Shown here: one piece after another, positions 7,840-16,118 of the stretch | Numbering within the stretch: position 1 is the stretch's first letter | Layout of the letters: the number at the start of each line of letters is the position of its first letter | Source of the DNA: Streptomyces humi | GTDB taxonomy: Bacteria > Actinomycetota > Actinomycetes > Streptomycetales > Streptomycetaceae | DNA: 64,000 nt | Assembly: GCF_001005085.2 (NCBI RefSeq) | Contig: NZ_LBMU02000009.1 | Location: 16,372 to 80,371 of the forward strand | Direction of reading: 5' to 3' | The notes under the pieces: generated by a model | What the model was told of the DNA's origin: nothing | The model's database searches: none | Seen by the model: only the letters and a program-made list of their open reading frames with translations | Position numbers and translations under genes: made by a program

Positions 7840-8317
7840 GTCATGCGCTCCCTGTTGCTTGCCGAGTTGCTTGCCGAGTTGCTTGCCGTGTTGCTTGCCG
7901 TGTTGTCTGTCGAGCTGTCTGCTGGTGTGTCCTGGTCTTGTGTGTCCGACCCACTGTAGTGCCGTGCCACCCGGCACCGGTCTGTCGTCCGGCTTGCCTT
8001 CCCCGTCCCCGTAGGCAGCCGATAAGCGTTCCGGACGTATCCCCATACGTAGGTGTTCCCGCGCGCGTTCGATGGAAAGACGCTCGCTTCGGTCCGTCGG
8101 TTGCCGGGCCCGGACGTGACCGATCTCAAGTGATCGCGCACGCGGTACTGGTCAGGCACTTTTGGGGGCAGAGCTGACCAATCAAGATCACTTACCATCG
8201 GGTCGTGGGCGCGTTGTCAGTGGCAGGTGCGAGGATGCGTACGACAGCAGAACTGGCCGACGTGCTTGTGGCGGTGGGGGGAATTCCGCGCCCGCGCAGA
8301 AGGGACCGCTGACGGCG
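7840..8317. other. Divergent promoter region between pkaA and the FHA/FtsK gene
   Basis: These 478 bp must carry promoters for both directions. Next to pkaA lies the 12-bp tandem repeat annotated separately. In the middle (about 8030-8200) the sequence is less GC-biased (GATCACTTACCATC, TACGTAGG), which suits promoters, but no consensus pair is clear. Near the plus-strand gene a 25-codon frame (8235-8312, MRTTAELADVLVAVGG...) starts 6 bp after GCGAGG and stops 5 bp before the FHA/FtsK start. It may be a leader peptide; the evidence is only the start and stop placement. Confidence 0.5.
7855..7926. repeat. 12-bp tandem repeat in the pkaA leader
   Basis: Six head-to-tail 12-bp units lie at 7855-7926. 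The first four are TTGCTTGCCGAG, TTGCTTGCCGAG, TTGCTTGCCGTG and TTGCTTGCCGTG on the plus strand. Two degenerate units follow (TTGTCTGTCGAG, CTGTCTGCTGGT). The array starts 16 bp upstream of the pkaA start codon and is in frame with it, so it would either lie in the mRNA leader or encode a Lys-Gln-Leu/His-Gly repeat if translation began further up. Confidence 0.95.
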
Positions 8318-11300
8318 ATGCAGATCCGGCTGACCGTCGTAGACCCGCTGGGCCCTGCCGCGCAGCGGGGCCGGGCCGTGAGCCGCGACGTGCTGGTGAC
8401 GGCGCCGGCGGGCACGGATCTGGCCGCGGTGGCCTCCGGGCTGGCCGCGGCGGTCACCGGGGACGGCAGCCTGGGCGGCCGCGAGCAGAGCAGCGCCCCG
8501 GTCGTGCTGTACGCCGGACTGGAGCGGCTGGACGCCCGCCGCCGCATCCTGGGCGAGCCCCCGCTGGTCGACGGCGCCGTGCTGTCCCTGGGCGCCCCCG
8601 CGGCCCCCGAGCCGCACCCCGAGCTGGACGACGCCCCTACCCAGCTGCACGTGGTCGCCGGCCCCGACGCGGGCGGGGTCCACCTGCTGCACGGCGGCCA
8701 GATCACCATCGGCCGCTCCGCCGACGCCGACATCCCGCTCGACGACCCGGACGTCTCCCGGCTGCACTGCGCGGTGACGGTCGGCGCCGACGGCCGGGTC
8801 TCCGTCGCCGACCTGCACTCCACGAACGGCACGGCGCTGGACGGCACCCGCGTCACCGACCGCCCGGTCCGCCTCACCCCGGGAGCGCTCCTGCGCGTCG
8901 GGGAATCGGCCCTGCGGCTTACGCCGTCCGGGGGGCCTGGGGCCCGGGTGGGCACGGCACCGGACGGCGAGGGCTGCGTACGGGTGCTGCTCGGGGACGA
9001 AGGGCTGCCGGAAGGCGAGGGCGAGAGGGCCGACGGGAGCGGTGCCACGGGCGGGACCGGCGGTCTCGCGGGCACCGCGCGCGGGACGGCGGTGGCCGAC
9101 GGCCCGGCCGCCCCCTCGGGCCGCACCCAGCACGCCTACGGAACGGCGGGCTGGGGAGCCCCGGCCGGAGCGGCCGCGGGCCGGGAACACGGGCCGGCTC
9201 AGTCGCCGGTCGTGCCCGCGCAGGGAGAGGCGCCGAGGATCGAGCGCCGGGGCGGACCGACGCCCTCCGGGGCGGGCGCGGCCGGGCGGCCCGGCGGAGC
9301 CCCGCAGGGCGGACGGGCCGGCGGGGCCCTGGGCGGGCGCGCGGGCGAGCCGTCGTCTTCAGCCGGGTCCGGGTCCGTGGACGGCCGGTTCCCGGCCGGA
9401 GCGGGACACCACGAGCCCGCGCCCACCGGACATCGCGGCGGACCGTCCGGCCCTCACGGCACAGGCACGCACGGCTCAGGCCCCGGTCACGACTCGGGCC
9501 ACGGCTCAGGCCTCGGTCACGACTCGGGCCACGGCTCGGGCCACGGCTCAGGCTCCGGTCACGGATCCGGCTTCCGCTCCGGCGACACGCACGCCGGCCG
9601 CGCTGGGCTCTACGGCGGTCCCGGGGCCCGAGACACCGGCGCCGACCGCACACCGCCCGGATCCGCGACGCCCGGGGGCACTCGTTCGCCCGCCGCGGAT
9701 CCTGCCGCCGCCGCACGGGCCGCCGCCGGCCCGGCCCCCACCCCTTCGGCACCGCACGCGCCGCACGCGCCGCAGCAGGCACCGCACCGTTCCGCGCCGG
9801 ACGCCTCCGCGCCCGCCGACCACACCTCCACCGGCGCCCCTTCCGAGGGCCCCGCCACCTCCGGCAGGCGCAAGGGCACCCCTCTGCGCGGTACCGACGC
9901 CCCCGTCCTGCCCGGTGCGCGCAGGCGCGGCGGTCTCGGGGCCTGGGCCCGGCGGCTGGCCGGCGGCCGCGGTGAGCCCCCGTCCGCCGCCGACGGCGAG
10001 ACCGTCACCGAGGCCGGCCTCGCCCCGTCGGCCGATGTCGTCGCCCAGCCCGAGACCTGGCCCGATCCGGCCGCCCTGCTGCTGACCGCGCTCGGCCCGG
10101 GCCCCCGCCTGTGGGAGCGCGGCCCCGGCCACCCGGAGGCGCTCACCGTCCGGCTCGGCACCGCGGACCGCCCGTCGCCCGACGGCTCCGGTCTGCTGCC
10201 CGCCGTCCCCGTCACCGCCGGCCTGCGCGAGGCCGGCGCCCTCGGCCTCGCGGGCCCGCGCAGCCGCCTCGCCGGGCTGGCCCGCGCGGTGCTGGCCCAG
10301 CTGACCGCGCTGCACTCGCCCGACCTGCTGGAGATCGTCCTGATCAGCGCGGACCGGGCCCGCCCCCTGGAGGACCGGACGGCCGAGTGGTCCTGGCTCG
10401 GCTGGCTCCCGCACGTCCGCCCCGGGCACGGCCAGGACTGCCGGCTGCTGCTGGCCTACGACCGGGAACAGGCGGCGGCCCGGGTGGAGGAGCTGCTGCG
10501 CAGGGTGGAGGACCTGACCGCGCCCCGGCGCCCGGCCACCCCCGCCGACCGCCCGACCCTGACCGGCACGGCGGACACCCCGTCGGCGGCGGACGCGCAC
10601 CGGCCCTCCTGGGCCCGCGGTGACCTCGCCGCTGACGGCGCAGACGGCGCTGACGGCGCAGACGGCGCAGACGGCAGGGGCGGCTTCCCGGGGCCGTACA
10701 CGGTCGTCGTCGTGGACGGCGATCCCGGCGGTGCGGCGCTGCGCGACGCGGTGGCCCGGCTGACCGCCGCCGGTCCGCGGGCCGGGGTGCACGTGCTCTG
10801 CCTGGCGGAGACGGCTCCCGCCTCCCCCGCCTCCCCGGTCGCCGAGACCTACGAGCAGGCGTGCGCGGTCACGCCGACGTTCCGGGAGTGCGGGGCGGTG
10901 GCCCTGCTCAGCGGGGACGTGGCGACGGCGCTGCATCTCGTGCGGGTCTCCGCCGGTCCCGTCGGGCCGGGCACCCTGGCCGCGGTGGACGCGGTCTCCG
11001 CCGCCTGGGCCGAGCGGTTCGCGCGGGCGCTGGCCCCGCTGCGCTCCGACGGCCCGGCCGGCGACCGGCACGCGCGCGTGGCCGCCCCGCTGCCCCAGTC
11101 CGCCCGGCTGCTGGACGAGTTGGGGCTGGCCCGGGCCACCCCCGCCTCGTTGATGGCCCGTTGGGCCGACGCGGCCGACGACACCGAGTCGCTGGGCGGC
11201 CGGGCCCGGGCGGTGCTCGGCGCCGGACCGCACGGCCCGCTCGTCGCGGACCTGGTGACCGAGGGACCGCATCTGCTGATCGAGGGCCCGCCCGGCAGCG

Positions 11301-12241
11301 GCCGTACGGAACTGCTGCGGGCGCTGGTCGCGTCACTGGCGGCGGCCGAGCGCCCCGACCGGCTCGGGGTCGTGCTGATCGACGGCCGTGACGGCGTCGG
11401 CACGGGTGCCGGGCAGGGCGAGGGCCTGCGGGTCTGTACGGACATACCCCATGTCACCACCCACCTCACCGCCAACGACCCGGTGCGGATGCGGGAGTTC
11501 GCGCAGTCGCTGAGCGCAGAGCTGAAGCGGCGGGCCGAGTTGCTGGGCCGCGGCGACTTCACCGAATGGCACGCCCAGCGGGAGATCTCCGGCCGGATCG
11601 TCCCCCAACGCGGCCGCCCGGCCGCCTCCGGAGCCGCGGACATAGAAGCCCCGCCCAGCTCGACGCTCCGGCTGCGCCCGTCGGCCGGTGCCGCGGCCCG
11701 CCGGCGCACCGAGGCACCGCCGCCGCCCCCGCTCCCCCGTCTGGTGGTCGTGGTCGACGACCTGGACGCCCTGGTCTCCCCCGCGCTCGGCTCCCCGGGC
11801 CGCCCGGCCGCCGGTTCCGTGATGCGGGCGCTGGAGGCGGTGGCCAAGGAGGGCGAGCGGCTCGGCGTCCACCTGGTGGCTGCGGCCGGTACGGGCGGTC
11901 GTACGGCGGAGACCGAACCCGCCCGGCAGGCCACCCTGCGCGTCGCCCTGGACGCACCGGCCACCGGCCCCGACGAACCGGCGCCGGGCCGTGGCCGTCT
12001 CACCACGCCGGACGGCCGTGCCACGGCGTTCCAGGCGGGCCGTGTCACCGGCCGTATCCCCCGCACCGCCACCCAGCGCCCCACGGTGGTCGCCCTCGAC
12101 TGGCACCGCATGGGCGACCCGCCCGCCCGCCGCCCGGTCCGCGAACTGGGCAACGGCCCGACGGACCTGGCCCTGCTGGCGAGCGCGGTGGAACGGGCCG
12201 CGAAGGAAGTCTCGGCGGCGGAGGTCCCGTCACTCCTGTGA
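8318..12241 (+). CDS. FHA domain plus FtsK/EccC-like tandem ATPase protein
   Basis: The 1307-aa protein opens with a short beta-rich region, then an FHA phosphothreonine-binding domain at about residues 100-195 (TIGRSADADIPL, DVSRLHCAV, STNGTALDG). Residues 200-560 are low-complexity, with a GHDSGHGSG repeat. Residues 570-880 resemble the degenerate first ATPase domain of EssC/EccC proteins (LGLAGPRSRLAGLARAVLAQ, WSWLGWLPHVRP). The C-terminal ATPase has Walker A GPPGSGRTE near 990 and Walker B LVVVVDDLD near 1140. There is no obvious transmembrane segment. EssC-type proteins drive type VII secretion, but no WXG100, EccB, EccD or mycosin gene is nearby. Divergence from pkaA suggests the FHA domain reads kinase phosphorylation. 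ATG 8318 follows GAAGGGA. Confidence 0.82.
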   Translation: MQIRLTVVDPLGPAAQRGRAVSRDVLVTAPAGTDLAAVASGLAAAVTGDGSLGGREQSSAPVVLYAGLERLDARRRILGEPPLVDGAVLSLGAPAAPEPHPELDDAPTQLHVVAGPDAGGVHLLHGGQITIGRSADADIPLDDPDVSRLHCAVTVGADGRVSVADLHSTNGTALDGTRVTDRPVRLTPGALLRVGESALRLTPSGGPGARVGTAPDGEGCVRVLLGDEGLPEGEGERADGSGATGGTGGLAGTARGTAVADGPAAPSGRTQHAYGTAGWGAPAGAAAGREHGPAQSPVVPAQGEAPRIERRGGPTPSGAGAAGRPGGAPQGGRAGGALGGRAGEPSSSAGSGSVDGRFPAGAGHHEPAPTGHRGGPSGPHGTGTHGSGPGHDSGHGSGLGHDSGHGSGHGSGSGHGSGFRSGDTHAGRAGLYGGPGARDTGADRTPPGSATPGGTRSPAADPAAAARAAAGPAPTPSAPHAPHAPQQAPHRSAPDASAPADHTSTGAPSEGPATSGRRKGTPLRGTDAPVLPGARRRGGLGAWARRLAGGRGEPPSAADGETVTEAGLAPSADVVAQPETWPDPAALLLTALGPGPRLWERGPGHPEALTVRLGTADRPSPDGSGLLPAVPVTAGLREAGALGLAGPRSRLAGLARAVLAQLTALHSPDLLEIVLISADRARPLEDRTAEWSWLGWLPHVRPGHGQDCRLLLAYDREQAAARVEELLRRVEDLTAPRRPATPADRPTLTGTADTPSAADAHRPSWARGDLAADGADGADGADGADGRGGFPGPYTVVVVDGDPGGAALRDAVARLTAAGPRAGVHVLCLAETAPASPASPVAETYEQACAVTPTFRECGAVALLSGDVATALHLVRVSAGPVGPGTLAAVDAVSAAWAERFARALAPLRSDGPAGDRHARVAAPLPQSARLLDELGLARATPASLMARWADAADDTESLGGRARAVLGAGPHGPLVADLVTEGPHLLIEGPPGSGRTELLRALVASLAAAERPDRLGVVLIDGRDGVGTGAGQGEGLRVCTDIPHVTTHLTANDPVRMREFAQSLSAELKRRAELLGRGDFTEWHAQREISGRIVPQRGRPAASGAADIEAPPSSTLRLRPSAGAAARRRTEAPPPPPLPRLVVVVDDLDALVSPALGSPGRPAAGSVMRALEAVAKEGERLGVHLVAAAGTGGRTAETEPARQATLRVALDAPATGPDEPAPGRGRLTTPDGRATAFQAGRVTGRIPRTATQRPTVVALDWHRMGDPPARRPVRELGNGPTDLALLASAVERAAKEVSAAEVPSLL
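9470..9573 (+). repeat. 30-bp in-frame repeat in the FHA/FtsK gene linker
   Basis: Two nearly identical 30-bp units (9485-9514 and 9515-9544) have partial copies on each side and encode GHDSGHGSGL-type sequence. The array lies in the disordered linker between the FHA domain and the ATPase region. Copy number could change without breaking the frame. Confidence 0.85.
10631..10676 (+). repeat. 9-bp in-frame repeat encoding Ala-Asp-Gly
   Basis: Five units of the type GCAGACGGC / GCTGACGGC are arranged head to tail and encode ADGADGADGADGADG. It lies in a linker inside the first ATPase-like domain region of the FHA/FtsK protein. Confidence 0.85.
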
Positions 12242-12251
12242 TCCAGCCCCG

Positions 12252-12283
12252 GTGATCGGCCGACGATCACGAGGCGATCACGA
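12252..12283. promoter_or_regulatory. Inverted and direct GATCAC repeats upstream of the sugar transporter
   Basis: GTGATCG (12252-12258) and CGATCAC (12264-12270) form an inverted repeat. CGATCACGA occurs twice as a direct repeat (12264-12272 and 12275-12283). This lies 11 bp after the FHA/FtsK stop and about 110 bp before the sugar-binding lipoprotein gene. It could be a weak terminator or an operator for a sugar repressor; the sequence alone does not decide. Confidence 0.35.
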
Positions 12284-12393
12284 TCCCCCGCGCTGACCTG
12301 TAGGCACCCTTGCCGCACACGCGGCCCCCGCGTACACCGGAGCGCACGGGACAGAGTTCTGACGTTCAATGAAGAACGACGAACGGGGAAGTG

Positions 12394-13776
12394 ATGCGCA
12401 CAACCAGCAACACCATCCGGACACACAGGGCCCTCACCAGCCTCGCCGCACTCGTCGCGGGAGCCCTCGCCCTCAGCGCGTGCGGAAGCAGCGACAAGGA
12501 CAAGAAGGACGACGGCGGCAACACCACGAGTGCCGCCCCGACGAGCAGTGTCGCCCTCCCGAAACTCGACGGCACGACCCTGGAGGTCGCGGCTGTCTGG
12601 ACCGGGCAGGAGCAGAAGAACTTCAAGCAGGTGCTGGCGGAGTTCGAGAAGCGCACCGGCGCGAAGGTGACCTTCGTGCCCGCCCAGGACCCGATCATCA
12701 ACTTCCTCGGGTCGAAGATCGCGGGCGGTCAGCCGCCGGACATCGCGCTGCTGCCGCAGCCGGGCGCGATCAAGCAGGCCGTGCAGAAGGGCTGGGCGAA
12801 GCCGCTGAGCGCCGACACGGTCACGGAGGTGCAGAAGAACTACTCGCAGGGCTGGCAGGACATCGGCAAGGTCGGCGGGAAGCAGTACGGCGTCTACTAC
12901 AAGGCCGCCAACAAGTCGCTGATCTGGTACAACACCAAGGTCTTCGAGAACGCGGGTGCCAAGGAGCCGAAGACCTGGCAGGAGCTGCTGACGGCGGCGC
13001 AGGCGGTGTACGACTCGGGCGTCACCCCGTTCTCCGTGGGCGGCGCGGACGGCTGGACGCTCACCGACTGGTTCGAGAACGTGTACCTCTCCCAGGCGGG
13101 CCCGGAGAAGTACGACCAGCTCGCCCAGCACAAGATCAAGTGGACCGATCCGTCGGTGAAGCAGGCGCTGACCACGCTCGCCCAGGTCTGGGGCAAGAAG
13201 GGGTACGTCGCGGGCGGCGCGGCGGGCGCGTTGCAGACGGAGTTCCCGGCCTCGGTCACCCAGACCTTCACCGGCGGCGACCAGCCGAAGGCCGCGATGG
13301 TCTACGAGGGCGACTTCGTACAGGTCAACATCGGCGAGACCAAGGCGAAGGTGGGCACGGACGCCAAGGTGTTCCCGTTCCCGAGCGTGGGCTCGACCGC
13401 GCCCGTGGTCTCCGGCGGCGACGCGGCCGTGATCTTCAAGGACTCCAACGGCGCGCAGGCGCTCGCGAAGTTCCTGGCCTCCCCGGACGCGGCGACGATC
13501 CAGGCGAAGCTCGGCGGCTATCTCTCGCCGAACAAGAGCGTGGCGAACTCGGCGTATCCGAACGAGGTGCAGCGCAAGATCGCCCAGGCCCTGATCGCCT
13601 CCGGTGACGACTTCCGCTTCGACATGTCCGACCAGGCGCCGCAGGCGTTCGGCGGCACCCCGGGCAAGGGCGAGTGGAAGGACCTCCAGGACTTCCTCCA
13701 GAACCCGAAGGACGTCGCGGGCACCCAGGCGAAGCTGGAGAAGGACGCGGCGGCCGCCTACGGCAGCGGAAGCTGA
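12394..13776 (+). CDS. Sugar ABC transporter substrate-binding lipoprotein (CUT1 family)
   Basis: The 460-aa lipoprotein has a signal peptide and lipobox LSAC with the lipidated Cys at residue 30, then a charged Lys/Asp linker. The rest is a family-1 solute-binding fold (FEKRTGAKVTFVPAQDP; AVQKGWAKPL; GVYYKAANKSLIWYN), the alpha-glucoside/maltose-binding style. It captures an extracellular sugar for the two permeases that follow. ATG 12394 is preferred over GTG 12391 because the GGGGAA ribosome binding site is better spaced. The sugar cannot be named from sequence. It is the first gene of a three-gene operon and starts 152 bp after the FHA/FtsK gene. Confidence 0.9.
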   Translation: MRTTSNTIRTHRALTSLAALVAGALALSACGSSDKDKKDDGGNTTSAAPTSSVALPKLDGTTLEVAAVWTGQEQKNFKQVLAEFEKRTGAKVTFVPAQDPIINFLGSKIAGGQPPDIALLPQPGAIKQAVQKGWAKPLSADTVTEVQKNYSQGWQDIGKVGGKQYGVYYKAANKSLIWYNTKVFENAGAKEPKTWQELLTAAQAVYDSGVTPFSVGGADGWTLTDWFENVYLSQAGPEKYDQLAQHKIKWTDPSVKQALTTLAQVWGKKGYVAGGAAGALQTEFPASVTQTFTGGDQPKAAMVYEGDFVQVNIGETKAKVGTDAKVFPFPSVGSTAPVVSGGDAAVIFKDSNGAQALAKFLASPDAATIQAKLGGYLSPNKSVANSAYPNEVQRKIAQALIASGDDFRFDMSDQAPQAFGGTPGKGEWKDLQDFLQNPKDVAGTQAKLEKDAAAAYGSGS

Positions 13777-13783
13777 CGCGGCG

Positions 13784-15127
13784 ATGGCATCGCCCACCGC
13801 GGCGGGGGTCCCCGGGACCCCCGCCGCGTCCGCCCCGCGCAAGAGCGTGACCGGCACCCGCAGAACCGTGGCGGCCCTGTTCCTGCTGCCCGCCCTGGTG
13901 CTGCTCGGTGCGCTCGTGGTCTACCCGATCGGGTACTCGCTGGTCCGGAGCTTCTACAACGCCGACGGCAGCGGCTTCGCCGGCTTCGACAACTACAAGG
14001 CGATCTTCACGGACGACGGCATCCGCACCGCCCTGAAGAACAACGTCATCTGGGTGGTGTTCGCGCCGACGGTCTCCACCGCCCTCGGTCTGATCTTCGC
14101 GGTGCTGACCGAACGGATCCGCTGGGGAACGGCGTTCAAGCTGGTCGTCTTCATGCCGATGGCGATCTCCATGCTGGCCGCCGGCATCATCTTCCGTCTC
14201 GTCTACGACCAGGACCCGGACAAGGGCGTCGCCAACGCGGTCTGGGTGGGCGTCCACGACACCTTCGCCCGGTCGTCGGCGTTCCCGAACGCGCACCCGG
14301 GCCGGGAGTCACCCCTGAAACCGGAGCAGGGCGGCTTCCTCACCACGGCGGCCGTGCACACCGGCCGGACCGTCGCCCTGCCCCTGGTCGGCGTCGCGCC
14401 CGACCAGATGCCCGACGGCGCGAAGAGCGCCGTGGCGGCGAAGCCGGACCCCGGGAAGATCACCGGGACCACCTGGCAGGACTTCACCCGCGGCAAGGGC
14501 GTCGGCAGGCTGGGCGCCCCCGATCCGTCCGAGCTCGGCTACGACGGGATGCGGATCGAGGCGGTGAAGGACGGCAAGGTGGTGGCGTCCACGAAGGCCG
14601 CCGCCGACGGCACCTTCACCCTGCCGGCCACCGCCGACGGGGCACGACTGCGGCTGCCCGCGAGCAACTTCAAGCAGCCCTACAACGGCGTCGACTGGCT
14701 CGGCCCGTCCCTCGTCACCCCGGCCATCATCGGGTCGTACGTGTGGATGTGGGCGGGCTTCGCGATGGTGCTGATCGCGGCCGGGCTCGCGGGCGTGCCC
14801 CGGGAGCTCCTGGAGGCGGCACGGGTCGACGGGGCGACGGAGTGGCAGGTGTTCCGCAAGGTCACGGTGCCGCTGCTCGCGCCGGTCCTCGCGGTCGTCA
14901 CCGTCACGCTGATGATCAATGTGCTGAAGGTGTTCGACCTGGTGTACATCATCGCGCCGGGCTCCTCGCAGGACGACGCGAACGTGCTGGCCCTGGAGCT
15001 GTACCGGAAGGGCTTCTCGGAGGGACAGCCGGGCATCGCGAGCGCGATCGCGGTGTTCCTGCTCCTCCTCGTCATCCCGGTGATGTGGTTCAACGTGCGC
15101 AGGCTGAGGCGGGAGGAGCGGCGATGA
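13784..15127 (+). CDS. Sugar ABC transporter permease 1 with large extracytoplasmic insertion
   Basis: The 447-aa inner-membrane component is of MalF type. Helix 1 is at residues 27-47 (VAALFLLPALVLLGALVVYP). The permease core includes the EAA loop EAARVDGATEWQVFRKVTVP, which contacts the ATPase. Between helices, residues 150-305 are an extra hydrophilic domain of about 150 residues with a beta-rich section (EAVKDGKVVASTKAAADGTF then TLPATADGARLRLP) resembling carboxypeptidase-regulatory-like folds. Ordinary CUT1 permeases are about 300 aa. The start is 7 bp after the lipoprotein gene, and the stop overlaps the next start by 4 bp (ATGA). No ATPase gene is present: Streptomyces CUT1 systems commonly share MsiK. 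Confidence 0.9.
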   Translation: MASPTAAGVPGTPAASAPRKSVTGTRRTVAALFLLPALVLLGALVVYPIGYSLVRSFYNADGSGFAGFDNYKAIFTDDGIRTALKNNVIWVVFAPTVSTALGLIFAVLTERIRWGTAFKLVVFMPMAISMLAAGIIFRLVYDQDPDKGVANAVWVGVHDTFARSSAFPNAHPGRESPLKPEQGGFLTTAAVHTGRTVALPLVGVAPDQMPDGAKSAVAAKPDPGKITGTTWQDFTRGKGVGRLGAPDPSELGYDGMRIEAVKDGKVVASTKAAADGTFTLPATADGARLRLPASNFKQPYNGVDWLGPSLVTPAIIGSYVWMWAGFAMVLIAAGLAGVPRELLEAARVDGATEWQVFRKVTVPLLAPVLAVVTVTLMINVLKVFDLVYIIAPGSSQDDANVLALELYRKGFSEGQPGIASAIAVFLLLLVIPVMWFNVRRLRREERR

Positions 15128-15963
15128 GCTGGCTGCTGGAGAAGGTCAACGGCGGTCTGGTGCGCGTCTTCCTGATCGTCGTGGCGCTGTTCTGGCTGGT
15201 GCCGACGATCGGGCTGCTGGCGTCCTCGCTGCGCTCGCCGGAGGACATGAGCGCGAACGGCTGGTGGCATGTGTTCAGCAAGCCGTCCCAGCTGACGTTC
15301 GACAGCTACCGGAAGCTCCTGGAGAACGGCGACATCACCCACTCCCTCTGGAACACGGTCCTGATCACCGTCCCGGCGACGATCCTGGTCGTGGTCATCG
15401 GGGCGCTGGCCGGGTACGCGTTCGCGTGGATGGAGTTCCCGGGCCGGGACTGGTGGTTCCTGATCGTGGTCAGCCTGCTGGTGGTGCCGGTCCAGGTGGC
15501 GCTGATCCCGATCGCCGAACTCTTCGGCAAGGTCGGGCTGTTCGGCACGATCCTCGGGGTGATCCTGTTCCATGTCGGCTTCGGACTGCCGTTCGCGGTG
15601 TTCCTGCTGCGGAACTTCTTCGCGGAGATCCCGCGCGAGCTGCTGGAGGCGGCACGCCTGGACGGCGCGGGTGAACTGCGCCTGTTCACACGGGTGGTGA
15701 TGCCGCTTGGCGGGCCGGCGATCGCGAGCCTCGGCATCTTCCAGTTCCTGTGGGTGTGGAACGACATGCTGGTCGCGCTGGTGTTCACCAAGTCGGGTAC
15801 GCAGCCGATCACGGTGGCGCTCCAGACCCAGGTACGGCAGTTCGGCAACAACGTCGACGTGCTGGCGCCCGGCGCGTTCATCTCGATGGTGATCCCGCTA
15901 GCCGTGTTCTTCGCGTTCCAGCGGCAGTTCGTGACCGGTGTGATGGCGGGCGCGGTCAAATAG
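15124..15963 (+). CDS. Sugar ABC transporter permease 2 (MalG type)
   Basis: The 279-aa protein has six predicted helices, the first being VFLIVVALFWLVPTIGLLAS. The EAA motif EAARLDGAGELRLFTRVVMP is in the last cytoplasmic loop and WNDMLVALVF follows it, as is usual for MalG. It overlaps permease 1 by 4 bp, indicating translational coupling. A terminator hairpin lies 20 bp beyond its stop, which ends the transporter operon. Confidence 0.93.
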   Translation: MSWLLEKVNGGLVRVFLIVVALFWLVPTIGLLASSLRSPEDMSANGWWHVFSKPSQLTFDSYRKLLENGDITHSLWNTVLITVPATILVVVIGALAGYAFAWMEFPGRDWWFLIVVSLLVVPVQVALIPIAELFGKVGLFGTILGVILFHVGFGLPFAVFLLRNFFAEIPRELLEAARLDGAGELRLFTRVVMPLGGPAIASLGIFQFLWVWNDMLVALVFTKSGTQPITVALQTQVRQFGNNVDVLAPGAFISMVIPLAVFFAFQRQFVTGVMAGAVK

Positions 15964-15983
15964 CGGCACAAGCAGCACCAGAA

Positions 15984-16012
15984 GAGGGCGAGTCGGCCAC
16001 CGGCTCGCCCTC
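15984..16012 (+). terminator. Terminator of the sugar transporter operon
   Basis: GAGGGCGAGTCGG pairs with CCGGCTCGCCCTC, a 13-bp stem with one G-T pair, around a CCA-type loop. It is 20 bp after the permease 2 stop. There is no long T-tract, as usual for high-GC hosts. Confidence 0.75.
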
Positions 16013-16025
16013 ACCCGCTCATCGG

Positions 16026-16056
16026 ACGTAACCCGTATGACGTAAGGAACCGTAAC
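16026..16056. promoter_or_regulatory. Triple CGTAA motif upstream of the first GT2-TagF gene
   Basis: CGTAACC, CGTAAGG and CGTAACC occur within about 31 bp (CGTAACCCGTATGACG, then TAAGGAACCGTAACC) roughly 65 bp before the TTG start. GTAAC is the half-site reported for MtrA, whose gene is in this window, but the spacing here (8 and 5 nt) does not match the 6-nt rule I recall. Treat it as a candidate operator only. Confidence 0.35.
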
Positions 16057-16118
16057 CAAATCACTCCATTGGCCGTTCCCGGGCAGAACGCCCGCGCCGA
16101 CCGACCCATGGATGCCCC

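Noticed and set aside
8318..12241. Type VII secretion locus
   Set aside because: The ATPase is EccC/EssC-like, but no WXG100, EccB, EccD, EccE or mycosin gene lies within the window and the protein has no membrane segment.
12394..15963. Complete sugar importer including ATPase
   Set aside because: No ABC ATPase gene is adjacent. The only other ATPases here (FtsE, TagH) belong to other systems; a shared MsiK-type ATPase encoded elsewhere is the likely solution.
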